Of a DNA stretch of 23,056 nucleotides, positions 9,649-20,238 are shown one piece after another (position 1 is the stretch's first letter; every line of letters begins with the position of its first letter). Position numbers and translations under genes: made by a program. The DNA comes from Hypholoma sublateritium FD-334 SS-4 (taxonomy: Eukaryota > Basidiomycota > Agaricomycetes > Agaricales > Strophariaceae). The notes under the pieces were generated by a model that saw nothing but the letters and a program-made list of their open reading frames with translations, was not told where the DNA came from and did not search any database. Where the stretch lies: the NCBI GenBank assembly GCA_000827495.1, contig KN817711.1, positions 1-23,056 of the forward strand, in the 5' to 3' direction.

Positions 9649-10387
9649 GTGTTATCGACAATAAGATCCGGGCCTCACCAGTGGAAGGATATTAATATTG
9701 AGTCCACCTTGGTACGACCGCCCAAGACGACGATGATTAACATGAAAGAACCAATGAGTTCCGAGTCGCTGGCGAGCGCACGCGCCGCTGGAGCTGCCAC
9801 GGTGGCAATGGCGCTAAATAAATTTCGTAGAAAATTGCGTTTTCTATGGCCAAGACCCAGAAAGTACCGTCCATCGAAGCTTGTCGAGCAACCGCCGGAG
9901 GGTGAGAAGGATCTCAGCCCGTTCAGGCCATTCAAACCGAGAATCCGTTTCGACAACGGTTCTCCGCAGTGGTAAATCAGGAGGGAGATGAGAGAATTTC
10001 TTGGTACACTTGTCGTACGAACGATTAGTAGCTGCATGGTCGAGACAGAGTATCCTGGGAACAGTTGGGTGCTGCCGAGCGGAGAGTTGGCTGAGAGCAC
10101 CCAATGAAGAATTTGCAAGAATTGCCCGTAAGATTACGGACAACAAGTTGTCAATCATTTGACTGGCCCCCGTGATATCACAGACAACTGGATGGAAGAG
10201 GAAGACAGCGGACTTGCTGTGATTTCACAAGAAGTCGTAAAGTTCAGGGGTGACACGTCCTGGCCAACGAGCGCAGCCGCATTGTGAGGCAAGCACGATG
10301 GAGTCCGAGTCAGTTACAGTGCTGTCAGTGAGCACTGAGTCCGAAAAACCCGAAGTTGAACTGGACTTCTTGAGCATTGAACATTGA
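9649..10387. other. Coding-like stretch, strand unresolved
   Basis: Both strands are open. On the plus strand, a 108-codon frame (9649-9975) is followed by a frame reading RAPNEEFARIA into a clean 56-nt intron (10128-10183, GTAAGA, TTTGAC, CACAG). It then reads NWMEEEDSGLAVISQEVVKF and FRGDTSWPTSAAAL to a TGA at 10285-10287. On the minus strand, 10218-9844 is open for about 125 codons (MIDNLLSVILRAILANSS ... FEWPERAEILLTLRRLLDKL), and a separate short frame (MLKKSSSTSGFSDSVLTDS) lies upstream at 10369-10217. The plus intron is the best single splice signal. I could not link a complete gene on either strand. It may be a decayed gene or an antisense pair. Confidence 0.35.
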
Positions 10388-10757
10388 GCCGTGTCCGGAA
10401 TCCATCTTTCATCGACTCATTGGTCATGTAAAGATAAAAATCTAAAAATTTCATCCCGAACGAAGGGGCCCTGGAGGCCGCATTTACAACATTGTTATGA
10501 CATTCATATAAGTACCTACATAGTATATTTAGTACTTCGCCCGTTAGTTCAAAGTTTTCAATGTAGCAAATAACACTACAACAACAAACCGGGGCATGAT
10601 AAATTACTCCGGATTTGCGCCAATATATCAGTATATAGTATTGACCGTGACCACTGTGGTGTATGCATATATTACCTTACATATATAAAACGGTAAGAAA
10701 CTTGTGTAAAAGGATAGAGGGCAGACATTGGACGGACAAAACTCACAAATGTCAAGC
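10388..10757. other. Intergenic stretch
   Basis: AT-rich, with the 3' flank of the 10758-11823 gene. No gene or RNA signal seen. Confidence 0.5.
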
Positions 10758-11823
10758 TCAGAAAAATTGAGACAAGCGATGTTCCTTGAGAGAAGTAGGG
10801 TCAATGAGGAATTGGGCAGCTGCACCGGTGGCGTTGACGTTGTCCTCCAGGTACTCCTCGACATGCGACCCGAGAAAACGATGTTTCTCCGAAAATGACT
10901 CTCCGCGGGAAGGCGAGAATGTAGAGCGGTAATATTGCAAACTCTCGAATCTTATGCAGAGATTTCTCTGTTTGTCAATTTCTTGCATGAACTGGATTTC
11001 ACGTTCAATGCGTCCAAGAATGGATGCGTCTTCATCGTGTAGACGCAGTTTCCCGGCTAGTTCGGCAAGAAGATGTCCGATTTGAACAAGGTTGACTGAC
11101 TGCCTTAGAGAAAGGGCACTCCTGATGTCACTAGCGATGCAGAAGTATTCAGCAATAATTGTTTCAGGGAACGCAGAAAAGGGGTTGGTGAGGCTGGGAT
11201 CCTGTGCGTTTCAAAGTCAGTACATATAGGAAGATATTCTGATCGACTTACAGAGACTGCAAGTTCAATTTCTTGGCTTGGACTCTCCTCCCCATCGCCC
11301 ACTGGGATGATATTTGCCCTGAAAAGACGTGAAAAACCTGTTTGAAGGTGCTCTAGCCTGGAAAGCATGCCTTGATAGGCTGCCAGACCTTCGTCACCGA
11401 GTGTCATAACTTCGGTCGTAATTTGGGACAGATGTGCAGCCAGAGATAAGGGCGGCTCGTCAGGGGCCCAAAAAATATTCTCACTTGCAACTGCATCAGC
11501 CTGAGAGTTCTCAGATTGCTGAGCGGACGGAGACCGTTCTCTAACTGACGCTTGAGAGGAAGTTGTGGTTAAAACCGCAGGTTGCAGAGATGTTAGGGGA
11601 ACAGTAGGAGAAACATCCGACAGTTCGAGGAGATCTACACTGTGGTGAGTTTGGGCGGCACAGCAATAGAAGAATCTCGTTCACCGGCGGAATGGGTCAT
11701 TTCAGTAGTACCTGTAAAGTTCACCGCTGGCGGCGATGGCACAGGAGCCTCGATCCAAGCTCCAGGCATGTGCCGCGTATCAATGAATTCATCGGTAGCA
11801 GCATTTGACGATGGGGTTTGCAT
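10758..11823 (-). CDS. Hypothetical three-exon protein, about 321 aa
   Basis: Exons 11823-11685, 11634-11252 and 11201-10758 (stop TGA) are in one frame. Introns are 11684-11635 (GTGAAC ... GTGTAG) and 11251-11202 (GTAAGT ... CACAG). A variant first donor at 11711 (GTACTA) also fits and drops nine residues. The start is MQTPSSNAATDEFIDTRHMP. The first third is Ser/Thr/Pro/Gln-rich and probably disordered. The rest looks helical: LAAHLSQITTEVMTLGDEGL, MLSRLEHLQTGFSRLF, LRQSVNLVQIGHLLAELAGK, GRIEREIQFMQEID, then SHVEEYLEDN and AAAQFLIDP. The pattern suggests a disordered N-terminus plus a helical, possibly coiled-coil core. I do not recognise the family. Confidence 0.7.
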
Positions 11824-11991
11824 GTCGCGGTTGCGGACAGAGATTGAAGGGGAAGTGGGACGCCAGCCTGAGTAGCACTAGGATCACACACTGCTGGTTG
11901 ACTCTTCGGACTCCTCCGTGAGTACAGGGAAAATAAGCTAATTTTAGAACACCTGTTTTAGCCGGCAGGAACAGGAAGAGGATTAAATATT

Positions 11992-12027
11992 ACTAGAGAC
12001 CAGCAGGGTACCCGTGCTCCGCACGGT
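11992..12027 (-). mobile_element. Possible Helitron 3' terminus
   Basis: On the minus strand a GC hairpin (CCGTGC-GGA-GCACGG, 12026-12012) is followed after about 8 bases by CTGG and T (12003-11999), or after about 15 bases by CTAG and T (11996-11992). A short GC hairpin about 10-20 bases before a CTRR end, followed by T, is the Helitron 3' signature. The element body would extend to higher coordinates. No Rep or helicase coding was seen, so it would be non-autonomous, and no 5' TC end could be fixed. Confidence 0.4.
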
Positions 12028-12710
12028 AGAAATATTTTCATACCAATAAGTAGCCTTTACGGAGCAAAAACACTCATAACACGTACAGTCAATGAATATT
12101 GACAAATGCTCGTAGTTTGCAAGCTTTTCGATTTCCCAGGCTTGTTTTCCCCGCTTTCGCTGTTGACCGGCCAGGACCCACAACTTCTTCCTCTAGGTCT
12201 ATCGCAAAACACTCCTCGCCAATATATAGTATTCACAGTCCCTTACCCCGTAGTTAGATTATGGTATCATTGTACACATAATCATCTCTCGCCCGAGCCA
12301 TTGCAGAGCGCCCGACTGCTTCCGGAGTCAGCAACATACTTCTGATTTCCGTCTCAGTTTTTGAACTTCCATTTGGCCAATCCTTGGCTCAGCGCTACAC
12401 CCGTCACCTGCATGGTATATGTCGCTGGACATTGTTACAGGCATGTGTCCGACACCTCAGCTTTCACAACAGCATGACTCCCCATCGAACACCCGCACAC
12501 CGCAATCATGCTGTCAGTACTATATGGCGAGTCCGACTTCGAAATATTCTGCTTCTCCATCAAGGAACCACCCCTCTCGAGACTTCAACAACGGCAGTGC
12601 GCCGGGCAGAATGTTCTCAGCCGGCAAATTCTACTGAGTGTGGGCCTGCAGGCTCCATGCAGGGCACCACAAGAACGCTGGAACCCGTCTGCGCGGGCAA
12701 CTGAGTTCAT

Positions 12711-12752
12711 TAGCACTATGCCTACTCGCAGCCTGGAAGCGCAATGCACCTT
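12711..12752 (+). repeat. Diverged duplicate pair 1, left copy
   Basis: AGCACTATGCCTACTCGCAG continuing CCTGGAAGCGCAATGCACC recurs at 14151-14195 as AGCACTACGCCTGTTCGCAG continuing ACCGGAAGCGCAACGCACC. The match is roughly 85 percent by eye, in the same orientation. Confidence 0.6.
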
Positions 12753-13382
12753 CGATAAAGAGCAACTGGTGCGGCTCCAGCAGTCGCGCGAGCTGCTCTT
12801 GTGAAGTCGTGCAGCCGCCCATGGAAGTCAATGCCGACGTCAAGCCTGAGAGAGCACACGTCGCGCAGGCGCTGCACCCATAGTAGCAGAGTGCCGGATA
12901 CTACTGCATCAGTGACATACGTCCCGCAGGCTCGCCCTCTGAACTAATTTCTGTCGCGGTCAATTCTGCGGTGTCAATTTTACAGGAATTGTGCACTTAC
13001 CAAGGCAACTTAGAACTCGGGCCTTGCGAGTCTCGTCCCCGCAAGAATTGCTAACATACATGACCTATCTGCGTCCGAGCGCTGCGACACGGAAAGTCCG
13101 ACTGAGACATGCCGTTCAGCCCGCTGGGAAGGGCGTTGTCCGTCTGCGAATCCCAATCCGCGGCGTTCCGCCCAGAAAGCATGCGCACTGACGCTGAAAG
13201 CACCGGTGCAGGACCCAAGCAGGACCATATACATCGAAGCAGGTGCATTGAGACCCGCTTGCACGTACATTCCAGGTGCAGCGCATGAGGGAAGGGGAGC
13301 ATGCGTTGGATTTTCTGTGGAGTGCCAATGAGCAGTATGATTATCATTGGCATTGGGGAAACTGCTACACTGTTCCAAATTG

Positions 13383-13640
13383 AATAAACAACATCTCATT
13401 TCAGAAATTGGGCACTTACTGCCACCATCTTTGAGCCTCGTTAGCCCGTTCGACTGACGGGTCGTCGTCACGTTCGACGCAGGGCAGCAAATCGCGTTGC
13501 GCGTCATTATCGTCAAGCGCGCCCTCTGAATGCATGCTGGCGTTCAAGAGTTTTCTCGCCTCACAGGCTCACACCTCCCAGCCGTCAAGGTCTCACTGTT
13601 CCCGTCAGACACGGTCTCGTCTGTCGTGGCATGCATGGAA
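13383..13640 (+). repeat. Diverged duplicate pair 2, left copy
   Basis: Four blocks recur in the same order at 13853-14050: AACATCTCATTTCAGAAATT, GACGCAGGGCAGCAAATCGC, TCGTCAAGCGCGCCCTC, and GGTCTCACTGTTCCCGTCAG with GGCATGCATGG. A third partial copy of the first block (CAGGAATTGTGCACTTAC) lies at about 12983-13000. Confidence 0.6.
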
Positions 13641-13852
13641 CTATCACTCGTGGACGTCATCACGGGGGCGATGTTAAGTTTCAACCGCGGAGCCGCTGTT
13701 CCCCGGTGCGTGGGTGGTCAGTGGGTGGTTGAATATCCAGTGTGCGCTGATTAGAAAGGGAGTATGCGTCAGATCCGGTGTAGGGTGAGCGGTCCATTTA
13801 TCATCAGTGTTAGGAAAAATGATGCATTGCCTCTAGTAGTAATTGGAAGAAG

Positions 13853-14050
13853 TAAACAATATCTCATTTTAAGAAATTTGACTCACGCGTCGTCATATGC
13901 GGCGCAGGGCAGAAGATCGCGCTGCACCTTGACCTCCACATCTGCCATTTTCTGTGACCTGTCCATCTCGTACGTCGTCATCGTCAACCGCGCCCTCAAC
14001 GCGCGGTCTCACTGTTCATGTTAGACGTCTCGTCCGTCGAGTATGCATGG
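13853..14050 (+). repeat. Diverged duplicate pair 2, right copy
   Basis: Shows AATATCTCATTTTAAGAAAT, GCGCAGGGCAGAAGATCGC, TCGTCAACCGCGCCCTC and GGTCTCACTGTTCATGTTAG with GTATGCATGG, collinear with 13383-13640 and about 60 bases shorter. Confidence 0.6.
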
Positions 14051-14150
14051 CCCTCGCGGGCGGAATCATGTGGGCGACGTAACGCGTGGGTAGCCCTCCG
14101 TCTACTGTGTGTACTCAGGCAGCAGCGGCTCTACATTACAGGATAGGACG

Positions 14151-14195
14151 ATCAGCACTACGCCTGTTCGCAGACCGGAAGCGCAACGCACCATG
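14151..14195 (+). repeat. Diverged duplicate pair 1, right copy
   Basis: Partner of 12711-12752, about 1.44 kb apart. Confidence 0.6.
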
Positions 14196-14309
14196 CATCA
14201 AATAATATAAGCAATATGTAAACAAGGTATTTTGAATATATGATAATGATTCAGATGCTGAAATCCATCTGCGATTTTCTAGTCTACCAAAGGCACAAAT
14301 GTGATATCT

Positions 14310-15328
14310 TTATTTCGATAGTGGCTGTAAGGTGGGAAACGGCAGCGCCCTCACTCTGAAGCTATCTTTCGCTAGCCTGAGATTGATGCAGGTATAATCT
14401 CCCAAATCAGTATCTTCATGATGTTCGCGTGATACCCTCTGAGTCATGTACCGTCCGCACTGCTTGCAAGTGTAGAAGATCGATCTGAAGACGTTCTCTG
14501 GGACACCGGCAGCATGTTCACTGTTGTGCGCATCAAGAAGCCACATGAATTGTGCTCTGTTCTGCAGAACACCGTTCAGAGCAGTGGTTCCAAGTTTGAG
14601 CACACTTCCTGTATTTTCAGTTCATAGTACTTAAGCGATCTAATTTTTTTGCAACCCAAACAACACTAACCGGATATTGGGCACACATGGTATGGAATGG
14701 TTCTTGTGGTCACCAGACGAAGACAGGATCGACACTTCGAGAACAATTTCCAGAAGTCCATCTCAGCTAAGCCTTTGGCAGGGAGCATGTCCAGACTGTG
14801 TAACTGCGAGAAAGCTGTGGTGTAGTCATCAGAAGGGTCGAATACGGGGGCCATCCCCAAGTCAATCGCGCGTGCTGTAGCATCGACAGAACAAAATAGA
14901 GCGGTTAGCGGGAAAACAACTTCTGTCTGTGATAAAATAGCTTACCAGATGGGACGTTCTTTCCCCAAAGGGTATGATGTATCTCGAAAGGCTTTACCTC
15001 AAGTTCAGAAACTACAAAACCAGAACTAATTAGCTGGGGGTGCCAGAGCTGAGAAGTACGTCACATTTTACGTACCGTCGATCGATGTATAATCCCTGTT
15101 AGATCTTGCTGCCTGTTTCCTGGATATTCCGGACGTTCGTGAGCCCGCCATCCTCCGAATGTCCAAAGTTGGGGATGTTGGGGAACAACGCAGCATAAAG
15201 TGGTTATCTTTGCGTTTTATGACACGAGGTTTTGGAAGACCGGCCAATTGTATGGGAGAAGAATCTATGAAGACAAGTTCTGTGTCTTGAGTAACGGAAA
15301 AGGCGACATTTCCCTGCAGCGGGGTCAT
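14310..15328 (-). CDS. Hypothetical protein with two Cys/His modules, 273 aa
   Basis: Exons 15328-15076, 15011-14946, 14874-14671 and 14608-14310 (stop TAA) keep one frame. Introns of 62-71 nt have GTACGT, GTAAGC and GTTAGT donors and GTAG, ACAG and ACAG acceptors. The start is MTPLQGNVAFSVTQDTELVF. Residues 1-106 are basic and Ser-rich (PKPRVIKRKD, ISRKQAARSNRD). Two modules follow that share C-x2-C-x-R-x2-T-x-R-x4-H: CRSCLRLVTTRTIPYHVC at 154-171, and CKQCGRYMTQRVSREHH starting at 222 with a late Cys at 248. Each is preceded by an aromatic or hydrophobic lead (FWKLFSK, FRSIFYT). This looks like a tandem zinc-binding repeat; nucleic-acid or protein binding would be the guess. I know similar mushroom proteins but no family name. 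Confidence 0.8.
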
Positions 15329-15414
15329 AGTTATTAGTCGTTGCCGGTGAGAGTGCTGTTGCGGTTGAAGTCAACCAGAACGATAACTACAGCGCCTTGG
15401 AATGGAGGACTTTA

Positions 15415-15421
15415 CTTTATA
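15415..15421 (-). promoter_or_regulatory. TATA box of the gene starting at 15328
   Basis: TATAAAG on the minus strand (in CATATAAAG), 87 bases before the ATG and the same string as the TATA box at 448-454. Confidence 0.45.
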
Positions 15422-15745
15422 TGAAGCACACGCACTTCGATCCCTTCTGCGAATGCCAGTACAACGGTAGCGCATATACCGCCCCTGTCAAGGCCGTTGT
15501 TAGCAGCACCGCAATGGGGCTGGGGGGCATGGAAACAAGCACAGCAAATGCTAGTAGTATTCTGAATGAGCAACAGGCACTCGGTTCGGTAATCCAGCGA
15601 TGGTGATCAGGCAGGCGCTTGGACAGTGGAACTCTCTGGAAGTGCGGTCCAATACATATTTTCGGCCTAGCGTGAAAGAGGGATCAAAAAGAGACTCCAG
15701 AACTTGAAAACATGATAACGAAACAAGACGATGAGGCTAACATTG

Positions 15746-16745
15746 CTAAACGAGTCGGACTCCCATCGTCATGACAGTATTCAATGCTAATGACATTTGT
15801 ATCGGGCCAATGCGTGTTAGCCGTGATTCATAGGCATCTCAAAGACCAGGCATAACATTAGTTAGGGCGTAAAAAAACACTGAAGAAACTTACTTCTAAG
15901 TAGATTGCGAACGTCCGACTTATACTCCCACAATTTCCCGAGACATTCGTTAGCGAAAAGGGGTATGAAAGGTGTGGTATATTCGGAGTCGAACTTCTTG
16001 TTGAGTCGCGCCTCGCGCCCTGTTAAATAGATATCGGAAAAGTCGGAGGAGAGAGAATGCTGTGACCGAGAACTTGAAGTGCAGATAAACGATCAACGTG
16101 AGTAGAGTACTAGTAGGCCGACGCCGTTAAAAGGATGGCGCTCACCATAGGTGCGTGGTCTTCCTTCAGATGTCTTCCTTGAGGTTTTCCCTGTATATTC
16201 CTACTCAGATTGTTATTTCGGCGACTTGGACGGCTTCAATTTTTTGGCCGTTCGTTGCTCGATGCTATGCTATTAGTAGATACTAACCGACAGAAATAAA
16301 CCTAATTCAGTGTGCTGAAGGGCTGAGGCATAGTAATACATGTGAACCAGTCCGGGAAAGAATGCATGTTTGGCCGTGCCATGGAGAGGCATACACTTGA
16401 TGACTGAAAGAGTACCAGGGCTCGGGATGATCTCGATTGTCGTGATAAGTCGCAGTTAGGAGCCGGCGATGCCATGAACCTTCTTGACGTGGTTGTACAG
16501 CCTGAGAGTGTGCATTGACGTTAACGTGTGATGCATTGGAAGCCACAGGTCCAAATAGTCAGAATGCCCAAGTTTTGTGCTGTCTGCGAGATCGCTGACA
16601 GAGGAGCGGCGGCAGATAGACTCGGAGGATATCCGAGTCGGTAAGTTGAACTGCAAACTCGAGATGATTGGGCTGACTGCGAGCTCACAGACAGTTCGTC
16701 CCCAACGTCAATGCTCTGAATAAATTTGTATGGAGATAAATGCAT
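15746..16745 (-). CDS. Hypothetical seven-exon protein, about 228 aa
   Basis: Model: 16745-16689, 16650-16480, 16431-16302, 16257-16232 (or -16226), 16190-16146, 16059-15894 and 15837-15746 (stop TAG). Every junction keeps phase, though several introns are short (38-48 nt), so exon edges in the first half are tentative. The protein reads FIQSIDVGDELS, LDLWLPMHHTLTSMHTLRLY, NHVKK, IIPSPGTLSVIKCMPLHGTA, FFPGLVHMYYYASALQHTEL, GRHLKEDHAPMHSLSSDFSD, IYLTGREARLNKKFDSEYTT, PFIPLFANECLGKLWEYKSD and ESRLTRIGPIQMSLALNTVM. The strong protein-like character across seven phase-matched joins is the main support. The start is uncertain because a TTGAC...CTACTAG acceptor abuts the ATG, so more exons may lie upstream. 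The family is not recognised. Confidence 0.6.
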
Positions 16746-17213
16746 CTAGTAGAAAGTCAAGAGAGAGGTGGGACTCCGAGGAGGTGTTCAACGAGCTGAA
16801 CTTTCCATGATCATCATCAGAGTCACGCCGGTGGCCCTAATATAATAATAGGTCACGCCGATGAAATGATCAGCGACACTGCGTGTACAAAAACATTCAA
16901 TCGGGCCAAATATTACTAGTAATTGATAATCCCTCAGGCTACGAGTGAGGAGTCCGATGCCCTTCAAAATAGAAATGCAACTACTATGGAAAACACATCC
17001 GATCCATCTTGATCCATCAGTAAAAACAATACCTAGATTGAAAGGTGTCGACAGATAATTTCATAGCCATGTGGTAACTTGGACCCAGTCAAAAAATAAG
17101 TTAGTTGATTAATTATCGGTCAAAATGAGTTATATAGGCGATTGATTATCACTAAAAACAATTTATATCACATCTACTGTACAATATTGAAATACGAGCA
17201 GGTAATAGCACTT
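16746..17213. other. AT-rich intergenic stretch
   Basis: Holds a 9-base direct repeat (GTCACGCCG at 16822-16830 and 16852-16860) near GATCA words. No gene seen. Confidence 0.45.
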
Positions 17214-19827
17214 TCAATGAGGCAGCTGAAGATCCTTCAAAAAGGCTTTTGAAATGTCTGCGTTGTTGAGAATTGCCCGCCGAACCACTGAATTAATCTT
17301 GCTCCGACTTCTCCATTGAGTGTTCGTTAATGGCATACCCCTTCCGTCCTCAAGTTCTTGTAAGCGGTTATTAAACCATGACTCTGACCGCTCCTGCCAA
17401 AATGGTTGGCGAGTTAGTGTATCCCAAAGCTCGGGTAGAGGCCACCATGATTTTGTTGCTGTTTGTGTACCCTGACCTGATGGAGAAAGATAAACATGTC
17501 AACAAAACAAGAATTTGGATTACTATTTTACCTGTATAAACATAATATACCCCACATATCACTTCCATCTCGTGGTTCGTCAATACATCGTCAATATAGA
17601 ATCTGCTATGTTCCCCAGTGAACGATTTGCACTGATGCTGCGTTGTGGCTGTCGTAGTTGGACCAGCCAGGACATCTTGAAAGCTTGCATATTCCATAGC
17701 CAACCACCACAAAATGCCACCGCGCATTAGAGCTTGTCTAGAAACACGTGGGCTACGAAGGACCTCCGCTCGGTCATGACAATAAGTACGATAATCCTCT
17801 GCAGAGAATTGATAGCTGCTCAGCCGCAAACGAGGAATGCCCATAGGAGATGGTACAATTGGAAAAGGTGTAACATCCAAAACAGTCCAGAATAGAGACC
17901 CCTGATTTAGGAGTGTTCGAGCTATATCATAGTCACACAGCTCATCGTCGAGACGCACAATCAGTAGAGCCAGGCTGATATCAGTCACGCATATATGCCA
18001 TTCAGCCGTTGCTTCCCTTCCAAAATCGAATAAGTAGGCACCTCCAGGTAACTGTCGCAAAAATTTCATCCGCCTACGATGTTGAAGGCTCCGTGGATTG
18101 CCTCTGGCCAAGTCAAACAAGGGATTGGAAGGCGGGACCCATGGTGACTGAGACATTGACCAAAAGAAATTTGGTGCGTACCGCCCAGGCAGTGTTTCCA
18201 CGTAGCTGTGCATTAAGTCCACAGCAGAACAGCCAACCCCCAATGTCAGATCCTTTATTTGTTGTTCCGAGGGCTTAGGTAGATGAAGGCGGACAGAAGG
18301 CGGAGGCGCAACAAACCCAAAGAATAGGTACAAGATGTCTGCTGGTGAATGTTGTGCTGGGACATATGCAGTAAATTCTTCCGGGGAGGTACCAGGGCCA
18401 TCTGCTTTGGAATGAATGCCTGCCAGTGCTTTGTCACTGCTTGGAAGATTAGAAGGAGGCGCGGACAAACCATGAAATAAGGGCGATGGGGAGGATACTC
18501 GGGCGGGGAGCAAAGCAGGCGAAGCGACAGACATGCCAGGTACTGAGAGTGGCAGACCTTGGCCTATAGGTAGGATGGGTTCGTCATACACGTCATACAG
18601 AGCCTGCCTTTCTTCAGCATCAAGTTCCCCCATATCAGTGCAGCAATCCCATTCGTTTGTGTATTCGTCAAAGATCTTTTGATTTTTACCATACTCGTCA
18701 AGTGTTTCGTGTCTAAGCTGCTTGAGGACGGCGGTGCGTTTCCACTTGCCACTGTCATCTTTTTGCCAAAGAAAGACCTTCATGGGAGGCCTCTTGGTGG
18801 GGATAGGTCCGGTAGCATGGTGGGCACAGTTGGCGAGAAAGGCCACCCATGGTCGGTTATCCTCCTCAGAACCTTGAGCAGTCGATGGAGCAGAGTCTGG
18901 AGTGGTGTGCAAAAACGAGTGTGCACGCTGTAGCATATGAACCGGAGGTGTATATTTCGCCCAATAGCTAGGGTTCTGGCGCGCGTGTAACTCTTCCGCA
19001 GCGCCCCATGGGTACCAAACCGGTATATTGAGCCGGACGAAGAAATCGACAGTGGGTTGCTCTTCCGAGCTACACAGATCGATAAACACACCAGCACGGG
19101 GAAACCAAGAACTAAACTGTCCCAATTGTTGCCGAACCCCCGCCAAAACTGCCTCATCGGTGTGCTGCACGAAGGATGTATACCACTTCGGGGCCAGCGT
19201 ATCTTCATTATCCCCGTCATAAACTTGCGCCACTGCAATGCCCAACGACACCATGGCCATCCATACCGCGAACCAGTTACGACATCGCTTTTCCGCGCTC
19301 CGGAACTGCGACGGATATTCAAAGGTGTCTTGACACACAAGAGATGTCCGGACTATCGGGGGCATGTCTGGGATGCAATATGTCGATTGGAAGGATTTGA
19401 ATATGTGGGACAAAATTGTTTCGAGGCGGTTCCAATTGAGAACATCGTTTGATTCCATTCGTACCCGCCGCTTTCGACGAGGACCCATTTCCAAAAGGCT
19501 GTTGTATAGCTGGTGAAAGGGTGGGCTACCGAACTGAGGAGATGTGGGCAAAAAAGGCAGGTACCCCGTGTCTGTCCTCCACCATTGGGGATTATGGAAT
19601 TCTTCGACACCGTCTTTCAACGGATCGCGTACGTATTGAGGATTCCTAGGTGGAAGTGGGGGCGTCCTTGAGCTGTTCGGCGAATAATATACGTCCGTTC
19701 CAATGACAATCGCACGTGCATTGCTTTCGTGAATTGGCGTGGTGCCGCTAGTGTATCGGATTGCCCTCTGGAAGGACGTAGGGGGGGTCAGATGCACCTG
19801 ATTCTTATCGCCAAGAAAGCGAAGCAT
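17214..19827 (-). CDS. Large Agaricomycete-specific protein of unknown function, 852 aa
   Basis: Exon 1 (19827-17532) is one uninterrupted frame of 765 codons. A 55-nt intron (17531-17477, GTAAAA ... CATCAG) joins in phase to exon 2 (17476-17214, stop TGA), replacing an out-of-character tail by one rich in Trp and Arg (WWPLPELWDTL, FWQERSESWFNNRL, VVRRAILNNADISKAFLKDL). Order of parts: Pro-rich start (1-80); CRNWFAVWMAMVSLGIAVAQ (about 182-201), hydrophobic but with no obvious membrane topology; FPRAGVFIDLCSSEEQP and FFVRLNIPVWYPWGAAEELH (about 242-281); a basic/acidic block with VFLWQKDDSGKWKR and TLDEYGKNQKIFDEYTNEWD (about 351-394); a Ser/Pro linker (about 420-500); and a C-terminal domain with FDFGREATAEWHICV. 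From memory this is a family expanded in mushroom genomes with no known function. No catalytic motif recognised. The long intact frame argues for a working gene. Confidence 0.85.
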
Positions 19828-20238
19828 TGAAGCTACCTATGAGATCACAGACAGCAAAGGATATAATGTACAGGAGATAAAAGCGCGCCGACGTTAGACG
19901 GTTGAATTGCGAAGGTCAAACGGCCGAATACTGGTAGCATATGGCGATGGCCGAGTCGGACTAAGTAGTAAGAAATCTAAGGGAGTCGAGAAGCTGGTGA
20001 TGCGGTTAAGACCTGTTAGGTGGAAGCGCGCCGACGGGATGGACGACTCTCTGTGAGATCACAAAGAGCAGGTGGAGTTAGCCTAGTACTAGGCCAAGAG
20101 GACTAATTAAGCTTGAACTTCAAGTGGTCGCGGCGGGAGTTCAAACTCAGTTTGCTTGCTTAAGTTGGTTCACCCGGCCCGGTGGTCAGTCTAAGCGCGT
20201 CTCGGATTACCAGCTTGAAAGAGGAAACCCGTCTTCAA
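19828..20238. other. Intergenic stretch between divergent genes, with paired repeats
   Basis: AAGCGCGCCGAC occurs at 19881-19892 and 20024-20035. GAGATCACAGACAGCAAAGG at 19841-19860 resembles GAGATCACAAAGAGCAGG at 20055-20072. These may be shared regulatory words or traces of a duplication. No clear TATA box for the 19827 gene. Confidence 0.45.

Larger units (their letters stand above)
12028..14309. other. 2.3-kb stretch of degenerate, internally duplicated sequence
   Basis: No firm gene. Plus frames such as 12508-12804 (ends TFDKEQLVRLQQSRELLL) and the minus frame 13010-13516 lack splice and family support. Several segments recur within the stretch and are listed as repeats. The content looks like an old duplicated sequence, possibly the body of the element whose end is at 11992-12027. 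Confidence 0.45.

Noticed and set aside
15338..15606. Plus-strand open frame of about 90 codons (VEVNQNDNYSALEWRTLL ... LGSVIQRW)
   Set aside because: It covers the TATA box and upstream region of the minus gene at 15328, has no good start, and its ends show no splice sites linking it to other exons. A minus-strand frame there is open as well.
18780..19340. 186-codon minus ORF inside the 852-aa gene
   Set aside because: Out-of-frame shadow of the long, family-supported frame.
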